Both the position numbers and the translations under genes were made by a program. A stretch of 64,000 nucleotides of DNA from Bacillota bacterium (lineage in GTDB: Bacteria > Bacillota > SHA-98 > UBA4971). The DNA is taken from NCBI GenBank assembly GCA_012516125.1, contig JAAYXB010000033.1, positions 1 to 64,000 of the forward strand, written 5' to 3'. This document shows, one piece after another, positions 24,170 to 33,975 of this stretch; the first letter of the stretch is position 1, and every line of letters begins with the position of its first letter. The notes under the pieces were generated by a model, which was not told where the DNA came from, searched no databases, and was given only the letters and a program-made list of their open reading frames with translations.

Positions 24170-26659
24170 GTGGAAAGACTCGTAAGGGCTATTGTGAGAC
24201 ATCCCGGAAGGGTTGTGGCCACGCTGTGTGTGGTGACATTCGCGTTTGCGTACTACCTGCCCCGTGTGCAGCTCAAGACGGATACCGCCTCGCTTGCTCC
24301 TCATGACGATCCCGTGATCCGGGAGCTCGTGGAGACCGTCGAGGACTTCGGTTCGCAGGACATCATCATGGTCGTCCTCAAGGGTGACGTCTTCACGCCG
24401 GAGACCCTCGCCAAGGTCCGCCGACTGGCCGACGGCATTTCGGGCATGGCGGGAGTAGACAGGGTGATGACGCCCCTTGATGTCGAGCTTGTCCGCGGGG
24501 ACGAGTTCGGCCTCCAGATTGCCCTCGCTACGGACCACGTGCCCGAAACACCCGAGGAGGTGGAGGCCTTCCGGGAAGCCCTCAAGGCCACCCGCCAGGG
24601 CTCCGCCATGGTTGCGTCGAACGACGAGGCTATGGCCATCTTCATAACGCTCGAGCCCGATGTTATGGCTTCTACCAGGGCTCAGGAGCTCGCTGGAGAG
24701 ATAGAGGCCCTCGTTCGCCAGGAGGAGAGCCCGGGGCAAGAGATTTACATAGTTGGCGAGGCGTACATGGGTTACTGGGCCTCCCGGAACATGCGCCGTG
24801 ACCTCAGGTTCTTGTTCCCGCTCGCGGTCGCCGTCGTGATAGGCGCCCTCTACCTTAGTTTCGGGAGCGTGTCGGACGTTGGCGCGCTGCTCGCGGGCAT
24901 CGTGATGAGCGTCATATGGACCGTGGGCCTCATGGCCGCTCTGGGCTACAACATCACCATCGTGTCGATGATGTTGCCCACCATTCTTGTCTCCATGGGA
25001 AGCGCCGCAGGGATCCACATCCTCAACCGTTTCCACGAGGAGACGAGGTCCGGCACAAACGTGGAGGACTCCATCGTAAAGATCGTGCTTGAGCTCACAA
25101 GCCCGATATCCATGACGACCCTCACCACCGCCGTGGGGTTTGCGTCTTTCCTGACGTCGTTCGTTCCTCCTGTGAGGGAATTCGGCGCGCTTGCGGCGGT
25201 TGGCATAATCTTCAACATGCTGATCTCGCTTACCTGGATACCGTCGGTTCTCGCAATACGCGAAAGGCGCAGGGCGGCTGCGGTGCGCGCGCGAGGTCAC
25301 CATACCACGGATGTAGCTGGTATCGTGCGTGACGCGGGTAAGGCGGGCGGTGCAGGTGATGCGGAGGACGAGAGCCGTGCGGCGCCCGTGGTGCACCAGG
25401 TGGGTCGCCGCTCTTTTCTCCAGAAGCTGCTCGACGCCACCGGGAAGCTCGTGATCTCGCACCCGTGGGCCGTCATAGTGGGAGCGGCCGTGATGACTGT
25501 CGCCTTTGCCTCCGGGATCCCGGGGCTTGCGGTGGAAACAAACTTCCTCCGGTATTTCAGGGAGGATAGTCCTGTTGTGCAAGGCACGAAGGCCGTGGAG
25601 GAGTATTTCGGCGGAACCCTTGGCCTATCCGTGCTCGTTGATACCGGCGAGCCGGACGGCATCAAGGATCCGGCGGTTTTGAACCGTATGGTCGAGTTGG
25701 AAGATAAGCTCAAGGGCCTGGACGAGGTAAGCGACCCGACTTCGGTGGCGGGACTCATCCGTGAAGTGAACAGGGCCCTGAACGGTAACGATCCCGCATA
25801 CTACACGATCCCAGACAGCCGGGAGGCCGTTGCCCAGGAGCTCCTGCTCTTTACGATGCAGGGCGGCTCGGGCCTTGATACGATGGTGAGCTACGACTTC
25901 CAGAAGGCGCTCGTGAGCACGAGAGTGCTCAATCTTCCGACTTCTGAGCTTCATCGCGTGATTGGTGCGGTCGAGGATGTTTCCAACGAGGTCTTCGGCG
26001 GCACTGGTGTCAGGACGGCGGTGGTGGGTCTGCCAAAGGTGATGCTGCGGCTCATGGAAAGGTTCATGGACAGCCAGATCAAGAGCCTTGTTGTCTCCAT
26101 GGCAGGTGTGTGGGCTGTCGTCGCCCTCATCATGGGCTCTGCGTGGCTGGGCCTCCTGTGCCTTGTGGCGCTCTTCATCAGCGTCATCGTGAATTTCGGG
26201 TTCATGTCTTTCGCTAGCATACCTCTTGATGTGGTCACGATAATGATATCCGGCGTCTGCATCGGGATAGGTGTCGACTACTCGATCCACGTTCTCAGCC
26301 GGTACCGCCTGGAGCTGCGGAGCGGAAAGGAGAGGGAGGCGGCGCTCGCGAGTGTCGTCGGTTCCACGGGACGAGGCGTGTTCTTCAACGCTTCCACCCT
26401 GGCGCTGGGGTTCGGGCTCCTGGCGTTCTCGAGCTTCAAGGCGATCTCGCTATTCGGCCTCCTTGTGGCGGCCACTATGTGCACGAGCGCACTCGGGGCG
26501 CTCCTGGTGCTGCCGGCGGTGTTGAGGCTGGTGAGCGCAGACCGCGTGCGCTATGCGGGATTCGGGACAAGACGCGCGGCATTCGGCGCAAGAGGCGCGG
26601 CGCGTCCCGCGCCGGCGCATTCGGTGGGAACAGGCGGGAAACCATCCCGGTCCACATGA
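24170..26659 (+). CDS. RND transporter, HAE3/MMPL family
   Basis: 829 residues, GTG start. Two halves of similar build, each with one transmembrane helix, a large outside loop and a cluster of about five helices. N-terminal helix at VATLCVVTFAFAYYLP; helix clusters at about 220-370 and 640-790; conserved GxxxD-type motif in the fourth helix region (GVCIGIGVDYSIHVLSRYR). A Gly/Ala/His-rich linker (about 365-410) divides the halves. HAE3 proteins of diderm bacteria move lipids or hydrophobic compounds to the outer membrane. It is followed by a LolA-like protein and a barrel protein, a combination also seen in Gram-negative genomes. Confidence 0.88.
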   Translation: MERLVRAIVRHPGRVVATLCVVTFAFAYYLPRVQLKTDTASLAPHDDPVIRELVETVEDFGSQDIIMVVLKGDVFTPETLAKVRRLADGISGMAGVDRVMTPLDVELVRGDEFGLQIALATDHVPETPEEVEAFREALKATRQGSAMVASNDEAMAIFITLEPDVMASTRAQELAGEIEALVRQEESPGQEIYIVGEAYMGYWASRNMRRDLRFLFPLAVAVVIGALYLSFGSVSDVGALLAGIVMSVIWTVGLMAALGYNITIVSMMLPTILVSMGSAAGIHILNRFHEETRSGTNVEDSIVKIVLELTSPISMTTLTTAVGFASFLTSFVPPVREFGALAAVGIIFNMLISLTWIPSVLAIRERRRAAAVRARGHHTTDVAGIVRDAGKAGGAGDAEDESRAAPVVHQVGRRSFLQKLLDATGKLVISHPWAVIVGAAVMTVAFASGIPGLAVETNFLRYFREDSPVVQGTKAVEEYFGGTLGLSVLVDTGEPDGIKDPAVLNRMVELEDKLKGLDEVSDPTSVAGLIREVNRALNGNDPAYYTIPDSREAVAQELLLFTMQGGSGLDTMVSYDFQKALVSTRVLNLPTSELHRVIGAVEDVSNEVFGGTGVRTAVVGLPKVMLRLMERFMDSQIKSLVVSMAGVWAVVALIMGSAWLGLLCLVALFISVIVNFGFMSFASIPLDVVTIMISGVCIGIGVDYSIHVLSRYRLELRSGKEREAALASVVGSTGRGVFFNASTLALGFGLLAFSSFKAISLFGLLVAATMCTSALGALLVLPAVLRLVSADRVRYAGFGTRRAAFGARGAARPAPAHSVGTGGKPSRST

Positions 26660-26737
26660 ATCCGTATGAGACTATTGGCACGATACAGTGCATCACAGGA
26701 AGGTGACGTCTGATGGTGGTGATGGTGGTGATGACCC

Positions 26738-27562
26738 ATGGTGCGGTGTGAGACGCGACAGGTGGCGTCAAGGGGCATTGTGGCCTGCGTCCTTCTTGCC
26801 GCCGTGCTCGCGGTGGCATGGGCGCCGGTCGCTCCGGAACGGGTAAGGGCGGCAGACCTTACCGCCGAGCAGATCCTGGACAAGCTCGAGGGCACGACTA
26901 TGCTTACGGGGAGCGGCTCGGCCACGATCGAGCTTGTCACGGAGAACAAGCGCGGCCAGCAGCGAAGCAACAAGCTCAGGGTGTTCCGGAGCAAAGCCGC
27001 TGACGGAACAGAAAAACAACTTCTTGAGTACCTGTCACCGGCCGATGTTGCCGGGACCAAGCTCCTCAGCATAACCGGCGGCCAGGAGACCCAGATCTGG
27101 CTGTTCATGCCCGCCCTGGGCAGGGAGAGGAGGATCGCCGGCGCCGAGACGCGGACGAAGTTCATGGGGACGGACTTCACGTACGAGGAGATATCCGGCG
27201 GCTCGGCGTACAAGGATGACTATAAGGCCGAGAGGCTCAAGGATGAGGATCTGGACGGGCGCAACTGCTACGTGCTGCGCCTTACGCCAACGGGTGAAAG
27301 CGACTATGGTTTCGTCAAGATGTGGGTCTGGCGGGACGAGTTCATCCCGCTGAAAATCGAGTTCTATAACAGGGATGGTAAGGTACGCAAAGTTCTCTCA
27401 AACTTGGACCTGAAGAAGAGCAGCAAAGGCAAGTGGGAGCCTTCCACCATTGTGATGAGCGACGTTGTGGCGGGGACGAAGACGATAATCAAGATCCTCG
27501 AGATGTCAGGGGAGCCCGTGCCTGACGAATACTTCACCGTCCGCTACCTGAGGCGGCGCTAG
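26738..27562 (+). CDS. Outer membrane lipoprotein-sorting protein (COG2834, LolA-like)
   Basis: 274 residues. Signal peptide at VACVLLAAVLAVAWAPVAPERVRA. The mature part begins LTAEQILDKLEG and has the LolA/DUF4292-like half-barrel pattern: GSGSATIELVTENKRG, GTKLLSITGGQETQIWLFMPALGRERRI, KFMGTDFTYEE, YGFVKMWVWRDEFIPLKIEFYN. Members lie next to HAE3 transporters and are thought to carry lipid or lipoprotein across the periplasm. Just upstream is a short tandem GGTGATGGT repeat. Presence of this gene suggests an outer membrane. Confidence 0.85.
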   Translation: MVRCETRQVASRGIVACVLLAAVLAVAWAPVAPERVRAADLTAEQILDKLEGTTMLTGSGSATIELVTENKRGQQRSNKLRVFRSKAADGTEKQLLEYLSPADVAGTKLLSITGGQETQIWLFMPALGRERRIAGAETRTKFMGTDFTYEEISGGSAYKDDYKAERLKDEDLDGRNCYVLRLTPTGESDYGFVKMWVWRDEFIPLKIEFYNRDGKVRKVLSNLDLKKSSKGKWEPSTIVMSDVVAGTKTIIKILEMSGEPVPDEYFTVRYLRRR

Positions 27563-27678
27563 GCGGGAATCGGCGGGCTCGCGTCCGGCCCGGCGCTGGC
27601 ATCCGGGCTAGCGCAGGGCCAGGGTTGAGCTCATCATGCCGGTGGATGGGATCTCGGTCTCAAGGAGGTTGAAAGATC

Positions 27679-29079
27679 ATGAGGCGATACACGAAGGCCG
27701 GATGGGTGAGCATCGGTAGCTTGGTGTTCCTTGCGGTGCTGGCGCTTTGCGGTGCGTGGACAGGGACCGCGTGGGGCGAGGAGTCCGGGGCCGAGGTGTC
27801 CGGGGAAGTTCAACACGATCTCGTGATCTCTCTGAACGGAGACGGCGTCGTCGCGAACATGGCGAGCTACCGTTTATCGCTTTCGGGAGAGCTTGGCGGA
27901 GCGGGATGGGCCGTGCCCGGAAGCGCCTACATATCTGTAAAGGGTGAGTACGATCTCCAGCCAGAGTCGGGTAAACTCGTGGACCTCGACGAAGCATACG
28001 TTGACCTTTACTTCAGTTGCGCCGACTTGCGACTCGGCCAGCAGGTTATAAGCTGGGGCACGGCCTACGGGCTCAACCCTACGAGCTACGTGAATCCCAT
28101 GCCGAATCCCGCGTCGTCGGGTGGCGCGGGCGTTGCGGGAGGAGTGGCGCTCGAGCTTGCCAGGCTTCCCGTGCCGGCCATGAGCGCAACGATATACCCG
28201 TCCTGGGGGGACGTGGGGCTGGTGGCCGTGCTGAACCCCAGGCTACAGGGGGTGCCCGTTCCGGGGGATGCGCAGGCGGAGATCCTGCGCGGGGTCGCCT
28301 ATCAGATTGCCCAGCGTCAGGGCCTGCCGCCCGATCTGGTGACGGTGTCGGCTGAGCGCTTCTCTGCCGAGCCGCCGGAGTCGCTGTCGGACCGTCTCGA
28401 GTATGCGGCGCGCGTCGGGACCAGGATGGGCAACTGGGACCTGTACCTCAGCGGGTTCAGGGGATGGGATGACCACCCGGTGCTCTGGGTGAGCATGGCG
28501 CCGGTCACCGATCCTGTCACCGGATACCTCACCGGGGTGCGTGTGGACCCCAACGCGGCGTACCGGAAAGTGACGAAGGCCGGGCTCGCGGCAAGCTGTG
28601 CATGGGGCCCGTACACGCTCTGGGGCGAGGGCAGCTATGCCTGGCCCGACAAAGTGCCCGAGCTCGACGACCCCAACAATATCGCCTTTTCGTCCAACGA
28701 GCCGCACTGGCAGGCCGTCCTGGGAGGAGACAGGACCTTCGGGGACGCAGGCGATGTCTACCTGATGGCGGAGTACATATACAACTCGAACGGTTCGCTC
28801 CTGGTGCCGTATCAGTTTGTGCCCGGCAAGTCTGAGGCGAGGCACTACGTGGTCGGCATGGCACGCTGGCAGCCTGCGCAGGACCACCAACTCGAGGTGT
28901 CGGGCATTTACTGCATGAACGACGGGAGCTACGTGGCCATGCCACGTTATACCTACCAGTTGAGCCAATCCACCAGCCTGTGGTTCGGGCTTGCGCTTCC
29001 GGGCGGCGATGAGGAGACCGATTTCGGGGGCCTCAGTGACGCCCGCTCGGCAACTCTCGGGGTGAAGCTGGCGTTCTAA
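27679..29079 (+). CDS. Predicted outer-membrane beta-barrel protein (DUF1302-like)
   Basis: 466 residues with a signal peptide (IGSLVFLAVLALCGAWTGTAWG). The mature chain shows alternating hydrophobic/aromatic strands across its length, for example YRLSLSGELGG, YISVKGEYDLQ, DLRLGQQVISWGTAYGLNPTSYVNP, TLWGEGSYAW and VYLMAEYIYNSNG. It ends SATLGVKLAF; a C-terminal aromatic residue on the last strand is the sorting signal of outer-membrane barrels. The WG.AYGLNPT region resembles DUF1302/DUF1302-like porins that accompany HAE3 transporters. It probably forms the outer-membrane part of that export system. Confidence 0.75.
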   Translation: MRRYTKAGWVSIGSLVFLAVLALCGAWTGTAWGEESGAEVSGEVQHDLVISLNGDGVVANMASYRLSLSGELGGAGWAVPGSAYISVKGEYDLQPESGKLVDLDEAYVDLYFSCADLRLGQQVISWGTAYGLNPTSYVNPMPNPASSGGAGVAGGVALELARLPVPAMSATIYPSWGDVGLVAVLNPRLQGVPVPGDAQAEILRGVAYQIAQRQGLPPDLVTVSAERFSAEPPESLSDRLEYAARVGTRMGNWDLYLSGFRGWDDHPVLWVSMAPVTDPVTGYLTGVRVDPNAAYRKVTKAGLAASCAWGPYTLWGEGSYAWPDKVPELDDPNNIAFSSNEPHWQAVLGGDRTFGDAGDVYLMAEYIYNSNGSLLVPYQFVPGKSEARHYVVGMARWQPAQDHQLEVSGIYCMNDGSYVAMPRYTYQLSQSTSLWFGLALPGGDEETDFGGLSDARSATLGVKLAF

Positions 29080-29122
29080 AGCTGGCGTTCTGAGGGTCTG
29101 CGGTGGTCGAATACCTGGAGCG

Positions 29123-29338
29123 TCTCATCAACTCACGGCAGCCCCGGGAGTTCTCATGTCCATCAACGGCCCCGCGCTTCGCCTCGGCCAGACGCTGGGG
29201 CCTGTCCTCGCAGGCGCGGCGTTTGGTGGCTGGGGGACCGCAGGTCCCTCCCTGGTGGGCGTGATCGCTTCCGGGGCCATGCTCGTGCTGGTCCTGCTCG
29301 CTGTGCCGCCCGGGTTGCAGGGCGCGTTGCGCTCTTAA
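29123..29338 (+). pseudogene. MFS transporter remnant (C-terminal end)
   Basis: The last 60 residues (SINGPALRLGQTLGPVLAG...GVIASGAMLVLVLLAVPPG) look like the final two helices of a major facilitator. There is no complete gene and the frame upstream breaks within about 40 bases, so this is a decayed fragment. The following stretch to 29576 shows nothing I can support. Confidence 0.5.
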
Positions 29339-29702
29339 CCCAGAGGTTCATATCGTCGAGAAGAAAGACTCCTCCGGCTGTTCACTGGCGTCATAGGATG
29401 ATGTCGGCGGATGCTGCGCGGTCACGCTGGTTTCCTCCTGTCACTTCGACGACCTTCTCATCTCTCAGAAGCCGCAATATGCTAGTATAGGGCAAACTCT
29501 ACGGGCGGAAAGCGGGGCGGCATGCCCGCTGTGACGCACACCAGAATATGAATCGCGTGGCGATGGATGCGTCCCGGTGCCCTGGGGTCCCCAGAGTTCC
29601 GGTTTTCCTGTGTTGCGTGACCGTCCGTTTTCATCGGGCTTGCGATCTGATACAATCAAGTCGCAAGCGACGCTTAAGACGACTCCAGCTGGAAGGGAGC
29701 GA

Positions 29703-30419
29703 ATGGTGATGGTGCGATACATGAGGAATCTCGTGAGGAACTTTGTTGTGATCGCGTGCGCCGTTGCATTGATGACGATGGGCCTCGCCGCGACGGCGCT
29801 TGCGAGTTCCCCCACGGAGAGGATCGACGAGGCCATTCAGGTCCTGAGGGAGATGTCTCAGCAGGAAGACTATGAAGCAATGGCCTACATCCTCAAGAAG
29901 GCGCATGGCGTCGCCATCTTCCCATCAGTCCTCAAGGCAGGTCTCATGCTCGGCGCAAGGCACGGGGAAGGCCTCGTTCTCCGTCGCGATCCCGTCAGTG
30001 GGACCTGGTATGGCCCCAGCTTCGTCACGATCACGGGTCTGTCATGGGGACCGCAGATAGGCGTTCAGTCCACGTCGCTGGTCCTGGTCATCACGAACGA
30101 GCGCGGTCTCAAAGGCTTCGAGGAAGGCAAGATCACTCTCGGGGGCGAGATGTCGGTGGCGGCGGGCCCGGTGGGCCGCCATGCGGAGGCAGGGACCGAC
30201 ATCGAGCTGAAGGCGGCTATATATAGCTACTCCATGAGCAAAGGTGTGTTCGCCGGGGCGTCCCTGGAAGGCGCAAGGATCGCCCTGGACGAGTCGGCAA
30301 ACGAGCTGTACTGGGAGGCGAAGGTGTCGCCAGACCTGATACTCGAGCGGAAGGTCGCGGACCACAGGGTCAGGGCGCTCGTGGAGGAGCTGAACCGGTT
30401 GATCTCGGAGGCCGTGTAG
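29703..30419 (+). CDS. SYLF/Ysc84-domain lipid-binding protein
   Basis: 238 residues from ATG 29703 (GGAAGGGAGCG upstream); the ORF-track version adds 42 residues that lie in the promoter region. A signal peptide (VRNFVVIACAVALMTMGLAATALA) is followed by the SYLF domain: AYILKKAHGVAIFPSVLKAGLMLG, GTWYGPSFVTITGLSWGPQIGVQS, then KGVFAGASLEGARI. In other bacteria this domain binds phosphoinositides or other lipids and is exported. A weak promoter (TTTTCA-17-TACAAT, 29628-29656) precedes it. It may be part of the envelope set of genes upstream. Confidence 0.88.
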   Translation: MVMVRYMRNLVRNFVVIACAVALMTMGLAATALASSPTERIDEAIQVLREMSQQEDYEAMAYILKKAHGVAIFPSVLKAGLMLGARHGEGLVLRRDPVSGTWYGPSFVTITGLSWGPQIGVQSTSLVLVITNERGLKGFEEGKITLGGEMSVAAGPVGRHAEAGTDIELKAAIYSYSMSKGVFAGASLEGARIALDESANELYWEAKVSPDLILERKVADHRVRALVEELNRLISEAV

Positions 30420-30677
30420 CGGGAGTCCCGGGCCTGCACGGGCTGTCGAGCGCCGCGCTTGGCCTTGCCTCGGCCACCGTCGGCCGCGTGCCCATGGCCC
30501 GCGCGCGCTGCGGGGCGACTCGTGTCACGGCCGACGCCGCCTCCGCCAGCACTGCCGTCTGGCCGCCGGCAGCCGGCTGTGGTGCCGAAGCTGACGTCGC
30601 GAGCATCGCGCGTCCTCGGCCGCTGCTTGAGGACGATACTGCTGAGGACGATGCTGGTTTCCGAACGAGGATCCCCC

Positions 30678-30706
30678 TTGACTACGCCCCTTGCGGGGCG
30701 TATCAT
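30678..30706 (+). promoter_or_regulatory. Promoter of the arsenic operon
   Basis: TTGACT, 17-base spacer, TATCAT. The spacer is itself a palindrome (CGCCCC-TTG-CGGGGCG). Between this promoter and the previous gene (30420-30677) no gene or clear element was seen. Confidence 0.6.
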
Positions 30707-30716
30707 GTTGGTTAGA

Positions 30717-30741
30717 CATAAACATACGTTTATACGTTTAT
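30717..30741. promoter_or_regulatory. Candidate ArsR operator
   Basis: ATAAACATACGTTTATACGTTTAT: overlapping inverted repeats ATAAAC / GTTTAT and two direct copies of ACGTTTAT, just downstream of the -10. AT-rich dyads of this type are typical ArsR/SmtB sites and overlap the start region here. Confidence 0.6.
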
Positions 30742-30772
30742 GCCAACTCGCGGCGGGGAGGAGGGTGGTAGA

Positions 30773-31132
30773 TTGAAGAGGGCGGTAGAGATGCTCAAGG
30801 CCCTCGCTGACGAGACGAGGCTCGAGATCATGTCGATGCTCGCGCGCGAGGAGATTTGTGTGTGCGAGTTGATGGAGAGGCTCAACATGACTCAGCCGGC
30901 GGTGTCATATCATCTGAGGACGCTTCGGCAGGCGGGCCTTCTGGACCAACGCCGGGAGGGCAGGTGGATTTTCTACTCCGTCAACCGAAAGGCTCTCGCG
31001 GAGCTTCGGGCCATGCTCGCAGACAGGGTGTTCACGCCGGCCGAGAGCAAAGCTCCGTGCCGGAAGGTCCATCCAACCGCGAAGTGCGTTCCAGGCGAGT
31101 CCCGAAGACCCGAGAAAGCTTTCGGTGTGTGA
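30773..31132 (+). CDS. arsR: ArsR-family arsenic-responsive repressor
   Basis: 119 residues from TTG 30773, which follows GGGAGGAGGG; the ATG at 30740 lies inside the operator. Winged helix-turn-helix (MTQPAVSYHLRTLRQAGLLDQRREGRWIFYSVN) preceded by the metal site EICVCELMERL, the ELCVCDL-type pair of cysteines that binds As(III) in ArsR. A third cysteine in the tail may help. It is directly followed by an arsenite exporter gene, so arsenite release from the operator should induce the pair. Confidence 0.92.
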   Translation: MKRAVEMLKALADETRLEIMSMLAREEICVCELMERLNMTQPAVSYHLRTLRQAGLLDQRREGRWIFYSVNRKALAELRAMLADRVFTPAESKAPCRKVHPTAKCVPGESRRPEKAFGV

Positions 31133-31181
31133 TATGATTTTCGCCCTACAACCCACAACACAGAGGATCGAGGGAGGAGCT

Positions 31182-32309
31182 ATGGAAGGACGTGCGGCGA
31201 CCGGTCGGGACCTTCGTGAACGTGCTCTCAGGAAAGAGCGCAAACTCGGATTCTTCGAGAAGTACCTTTCACTCTGGGTCCTCGCATGCATGGGGACCGG
31301 CATCCTTTTGGGGTCGGCTTTTCCCGGGGCGGCGAGGTTCCTGAACTCGCTCTCCGTGGCCCAGGTCAACATCCCGACGGCCATCTTTCTTTTCTTCATG
31401 ATGTACCCCATTATGGTGCAGATCGACTTCTCCGAGGTGGTTGAGGCGGTGAAGGCGCCGAAACCGGTCCTCACCACGCTTGTTATAAACTGGGCCATTA
31501 AGCCCTTCACGATGCTGTTCTTCGCCACTGTCTTCATGCGCTATATCTGGGCGCCGTTCATCCCGCAGGACATGGCCACGTCCTACATTGCCGGGATGAT
31601 TCTGCTCGGCATCGCGCCGTGCACGGCCATGGTGCTGGTTTGGAGCTACCTTGCGGACGGGTTCATGGGCCACACGCTGGTCATGGTCGCGATAAACTCC
31701 CTCACGATGCTGGTGCTCTACGCGCCGCTCGGAAGCTTCCTCCTGGGAGCGTCGAACATCAGGGTGCCGTTCCTGACCCTCTTTTACACCATCCTGTTCT
31801 ACGTCGGCGTCGCCCTGGTAGCCGGATTCATCACCCGGACCCAGCTCATAAAGAGGAAGGGGCTGGACTGGTACGAATCGGTGTTCCTCCGCCACACGGG
31901 ACAGGTGTCCGTGACCGCGTTGCTCCTAACCCTCGTGTTCCTATTCATGCTGCAGGGTCACGTCATCGTTGAGCGTCCGCTCGTCATCCTGATGATCGCG
32001 ATACCGCTCTTCATCCAGACCATGTTCATCTTCATCCTGGGGTACTGGGCATCGAAGATCCTGGGGCTGGCGTACGAGGACGCGGCGCCCACCTCGATGA
32101 TCGGGGCGAGCAACCACTTCGAGGTGGCCATCGCCACGGCGGCGACGCTTTTCGGCCTCGGCTCCGGCGCAGCGCTGGCGACGGTGGTGGGCGTGCTCAT
32201 CGAGGTGCCGGTCATGCTCATGCTCGTGCGCATCTGCCTGCGCACGCGCGGGTGGTTCCCGTCGAAGGCCACGTCGGGCGCGGCGGTGCTCGCACGCGAG
32301 CGGGCGTAG
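31182..32309 (+). CDS. acr3: Arsenite efflux transporter, ACR3 family
   Basis: 375 residues from ATG 31182 with GAGGGAGGAG upstream; the ORF-track start overlaps arsR. Ten predicted membrane helices with ACR3 landmarks: MMYPIMVQIDFSEV, NWAIKPFTM, the catalytic Cys in LLGIAPCTAMVLVWS and SMIGASNHFEVAIATA near the end. It exports arsenite (and perhaps antimonite) by proton exchange. It forms an operon with arsR, 49 bases apart. Confidence 0.95.
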   Translation: MEGRAATGRDLRERALRKERKLGFFEKYLSLWVLACMGTGILLGSAFPGAARFLNSLSVAQVNIPTAIFLFFMMYPIMVQIDFSEVVEAVKAPKPVLTTLVINWAIKPFTMLFFATVFMRYIWAPFIPQDMATSYIAGMILLGIAPCTAMVLVWSYLADGFMGHTLVMVAINSLTMLVLYAPLGSFLLGASNIRVPFLTLFYTILFYVGVALVAGFITRTQLIKRKGLDWYESVFLRHTGQVSVTALLLTLVFLFMLQGHVIVERPLVILMIAIPLFIQTMFIFILGYWASKILGLAYEDAAPTSMIGASNHFEVAIATAATLFGLGSGAALATVVGVLIEVPVMLMLVRICLRTRGWFPSKATSGAAVLARERA

Positions 32310-32314
32310 CCCGA

Positions 32315-32355
32315 CTAAGTGAGAGTTCGTGAGAGCATTTCTCCGCCCTCACTTG
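32315..32355. repeat. Hairpin, minimal relative of the dispersed element (copy D)
   Basis: CTAAGTGAG ... CCCTCACTTG: an inverted repeat matching the outer arms of the element at 13313-13510, directly after acr3. It may act as the operon's terminator. The following stretch to 32604 has only scattered words resembling the element. Confidence 0.45.
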
Positions 32356-32604
32356 CGGACGACAGGTGAGGGACGCTCGCATGAACTTCGTACGAGGAAG
32401 ACGAATCTCCGGAAGGTGAAGAGCGCTCACCGTTGAACACTACTGGTGGAGCGAATAGCCGCGGGATTGCTAGGACAACCGGCACAGGCTGGAGGGCCTC
32501 GACTGGTGACTGATTCGACCGAAAGGTGGGGCAAGCCCGTGTGTGTGCCCGGCGATGAGGATCGTGACCAAGAGCGCGGCTCCGGCGGATGTCTGGCGGG
32601 GTCC

Positions 32605-33765
32605 ATGGCCGACGTGGGCATATACATGGATAACGCCGCCAGCTCGTTCCCGAAGCCGGAAGCCGTGATCGAGGCAATGGCCGACTTCCTGCGCAATGTC
32701 GGCGGCAGCTCCGGCAGGGGGGCGTATCGCAAGGCGCTCGAGGCCGACAAGATCGTCTTCAGGGCGAGGCAGGCGGTGGCGCGCCTCCTGGGCGTGGCCG
32801 ACGTATCACGGGTGGTTTTCACGGCAAATGCCACCGAGTCGCTCAACCTCGCCATAAAGGGCCTGCTTTCGCCCGGCGACCACGTCGTGACCACGTCCAT
32901 GGAGCATAACGCCGTCTGGCGCCCCCTCAAGGCGGTTGAGAGGAGGCGCGGGGTGACCATTTCCCAGGCGTCCTGTGCCCACGATGGCACCCTGGACCCA
33001 GCGGACATAGAGGCGCTCCTGCGCCCCAACACCCGACTCATCGTAATGACCCATGCCTCCAACGTTACCGGCACGCTTATGCCCGTGGCCGAGGCGGCCG
33101 CCATCGCCCGGGCCAGGGGGATTCCCCTCCTTGTGGATTGCGCCCAGACTGCGGGGGTCCATCCCATCGACATCGAGAGGCTCGGGCTCGACCTTGTGGC
33201 GTTCACCGGACACAAGGGGCTTATGGGTCCCACAGGGACCGGCGGCCTGTACGTTCGGGGAGGTCTTGATCTCGTGCCACTCAAGGACGGTGGGACGGGC
33301 GGAGACTCCATGCTGGAGCACCAGCCGGAGTGGCTTCCGGACCGGTTCGAAGCGGGCACGCTCAACGTGTGTGGCATAGCAGGCCTCGGCGCCGGCGTGC
33401 GCTTCGTGCTCGAGGAAGGTGTCGAGCGCATCAGGGAAAAGGAGGCCGGCCTCCTCCGGAGGCTGCTGGACGGGCTTTCCGAGATCCCCGGGTTGGAGGT
33501 ATACGGTCCCAGGGATCCCGCCCGCCAGGTGGCCGTGGTGTCGCTGAACGTGCGTGGCGTCCCCGCCGAGGAGGTCGCGAGCAGGCTTGACCGGGAGTAC
33601 GGCATCATGGTCCGGGCCGGCCTGCACTGCGCTCCATGCGCCCACAGAACCATTGGTACCATCCAGCGCGGCGCGGTGAGGATATCCCTTGGCTACTTCA
33701 ACACCGAAGGCGACGTGGACCGCTGCGTGGAGGCGCTGGCCGGGATCGCGCGGGCGGCTGGGTGA
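32605..33765 (+). CDS. Cysteine desulfurase-family aminotransferase class V
   Basis: 386 residues from ATG 32605 (MADVGIYMDNAASSFPKPEAV is the family's usual start; the longer ORF adds 53 residues). PLP lysine in TGHKGLMGPTGTGGLYV, substrate loop cysteine in GLHCAPCAHRTIGT, plus ANATESLNLAIKGLL and SMEHNAVWRPL. This is the IscS/SufS-like branch found in anaerobes beside Fe-S or selenium genes. It may supply sulfur for the Fe-S enzymes of this window. A further Fe-S protein gene follows 210 bases later; that gap holds a doubled GCGCCGATyyGCGCCAAyCC repeat. Confidence 0.9.
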   Translation: MADVGIYMDNAASSFPKPEAVIEAMADFLRNVGGSSGRGAYRKALEADKIVFRARQAVARLLGVADVSRVVFTANATESLNLAIKGLLSPGDHVVTTSMEHNAVWRPLKAVERRRGVTISQASCAHDGTLDPADIEALLRPNTRLIVMTHASNVTGTLMPVAEAAAIARARGIPLLVDCAQTAGVHPIDIERLGLDLVAFTGHKGLMGPTGTGGLYVRGGLDLVPLKDGGTGGDSMLEHQPEWLPDRFEAGTLNVCGIAGLGAGVRFVLEEGVERIREKEAGLLRRLLDGLSEIPGLEVYGPRDPARQVAVVSLNVRGVPAEEVASRLDREYGIMVRAGLHCAPCAHRTIGTIQRGAVRISLGYFNTEGDVDRCVEALAGIARAAG

Positions 33766-33975
33766 GGTGCGGCTCCGTGCGGATCGTAGTTGATTGTCCA
33801 TTGTCGCCGATTTGCGCCAACCCGCGCCGATCCGCGCCAATCCCTGCGCTCCACGCTGACTTGCTCCGCGTCGGCGCCCGCTCATCCGAAGCGCTGATCT
33901 GCGCGATCCACGCCCATTCTCAGCGATTGGTTGGTTGCCGGCGGGGTTGCCGGCCGCGTCAGAGGAGGACTGCTG

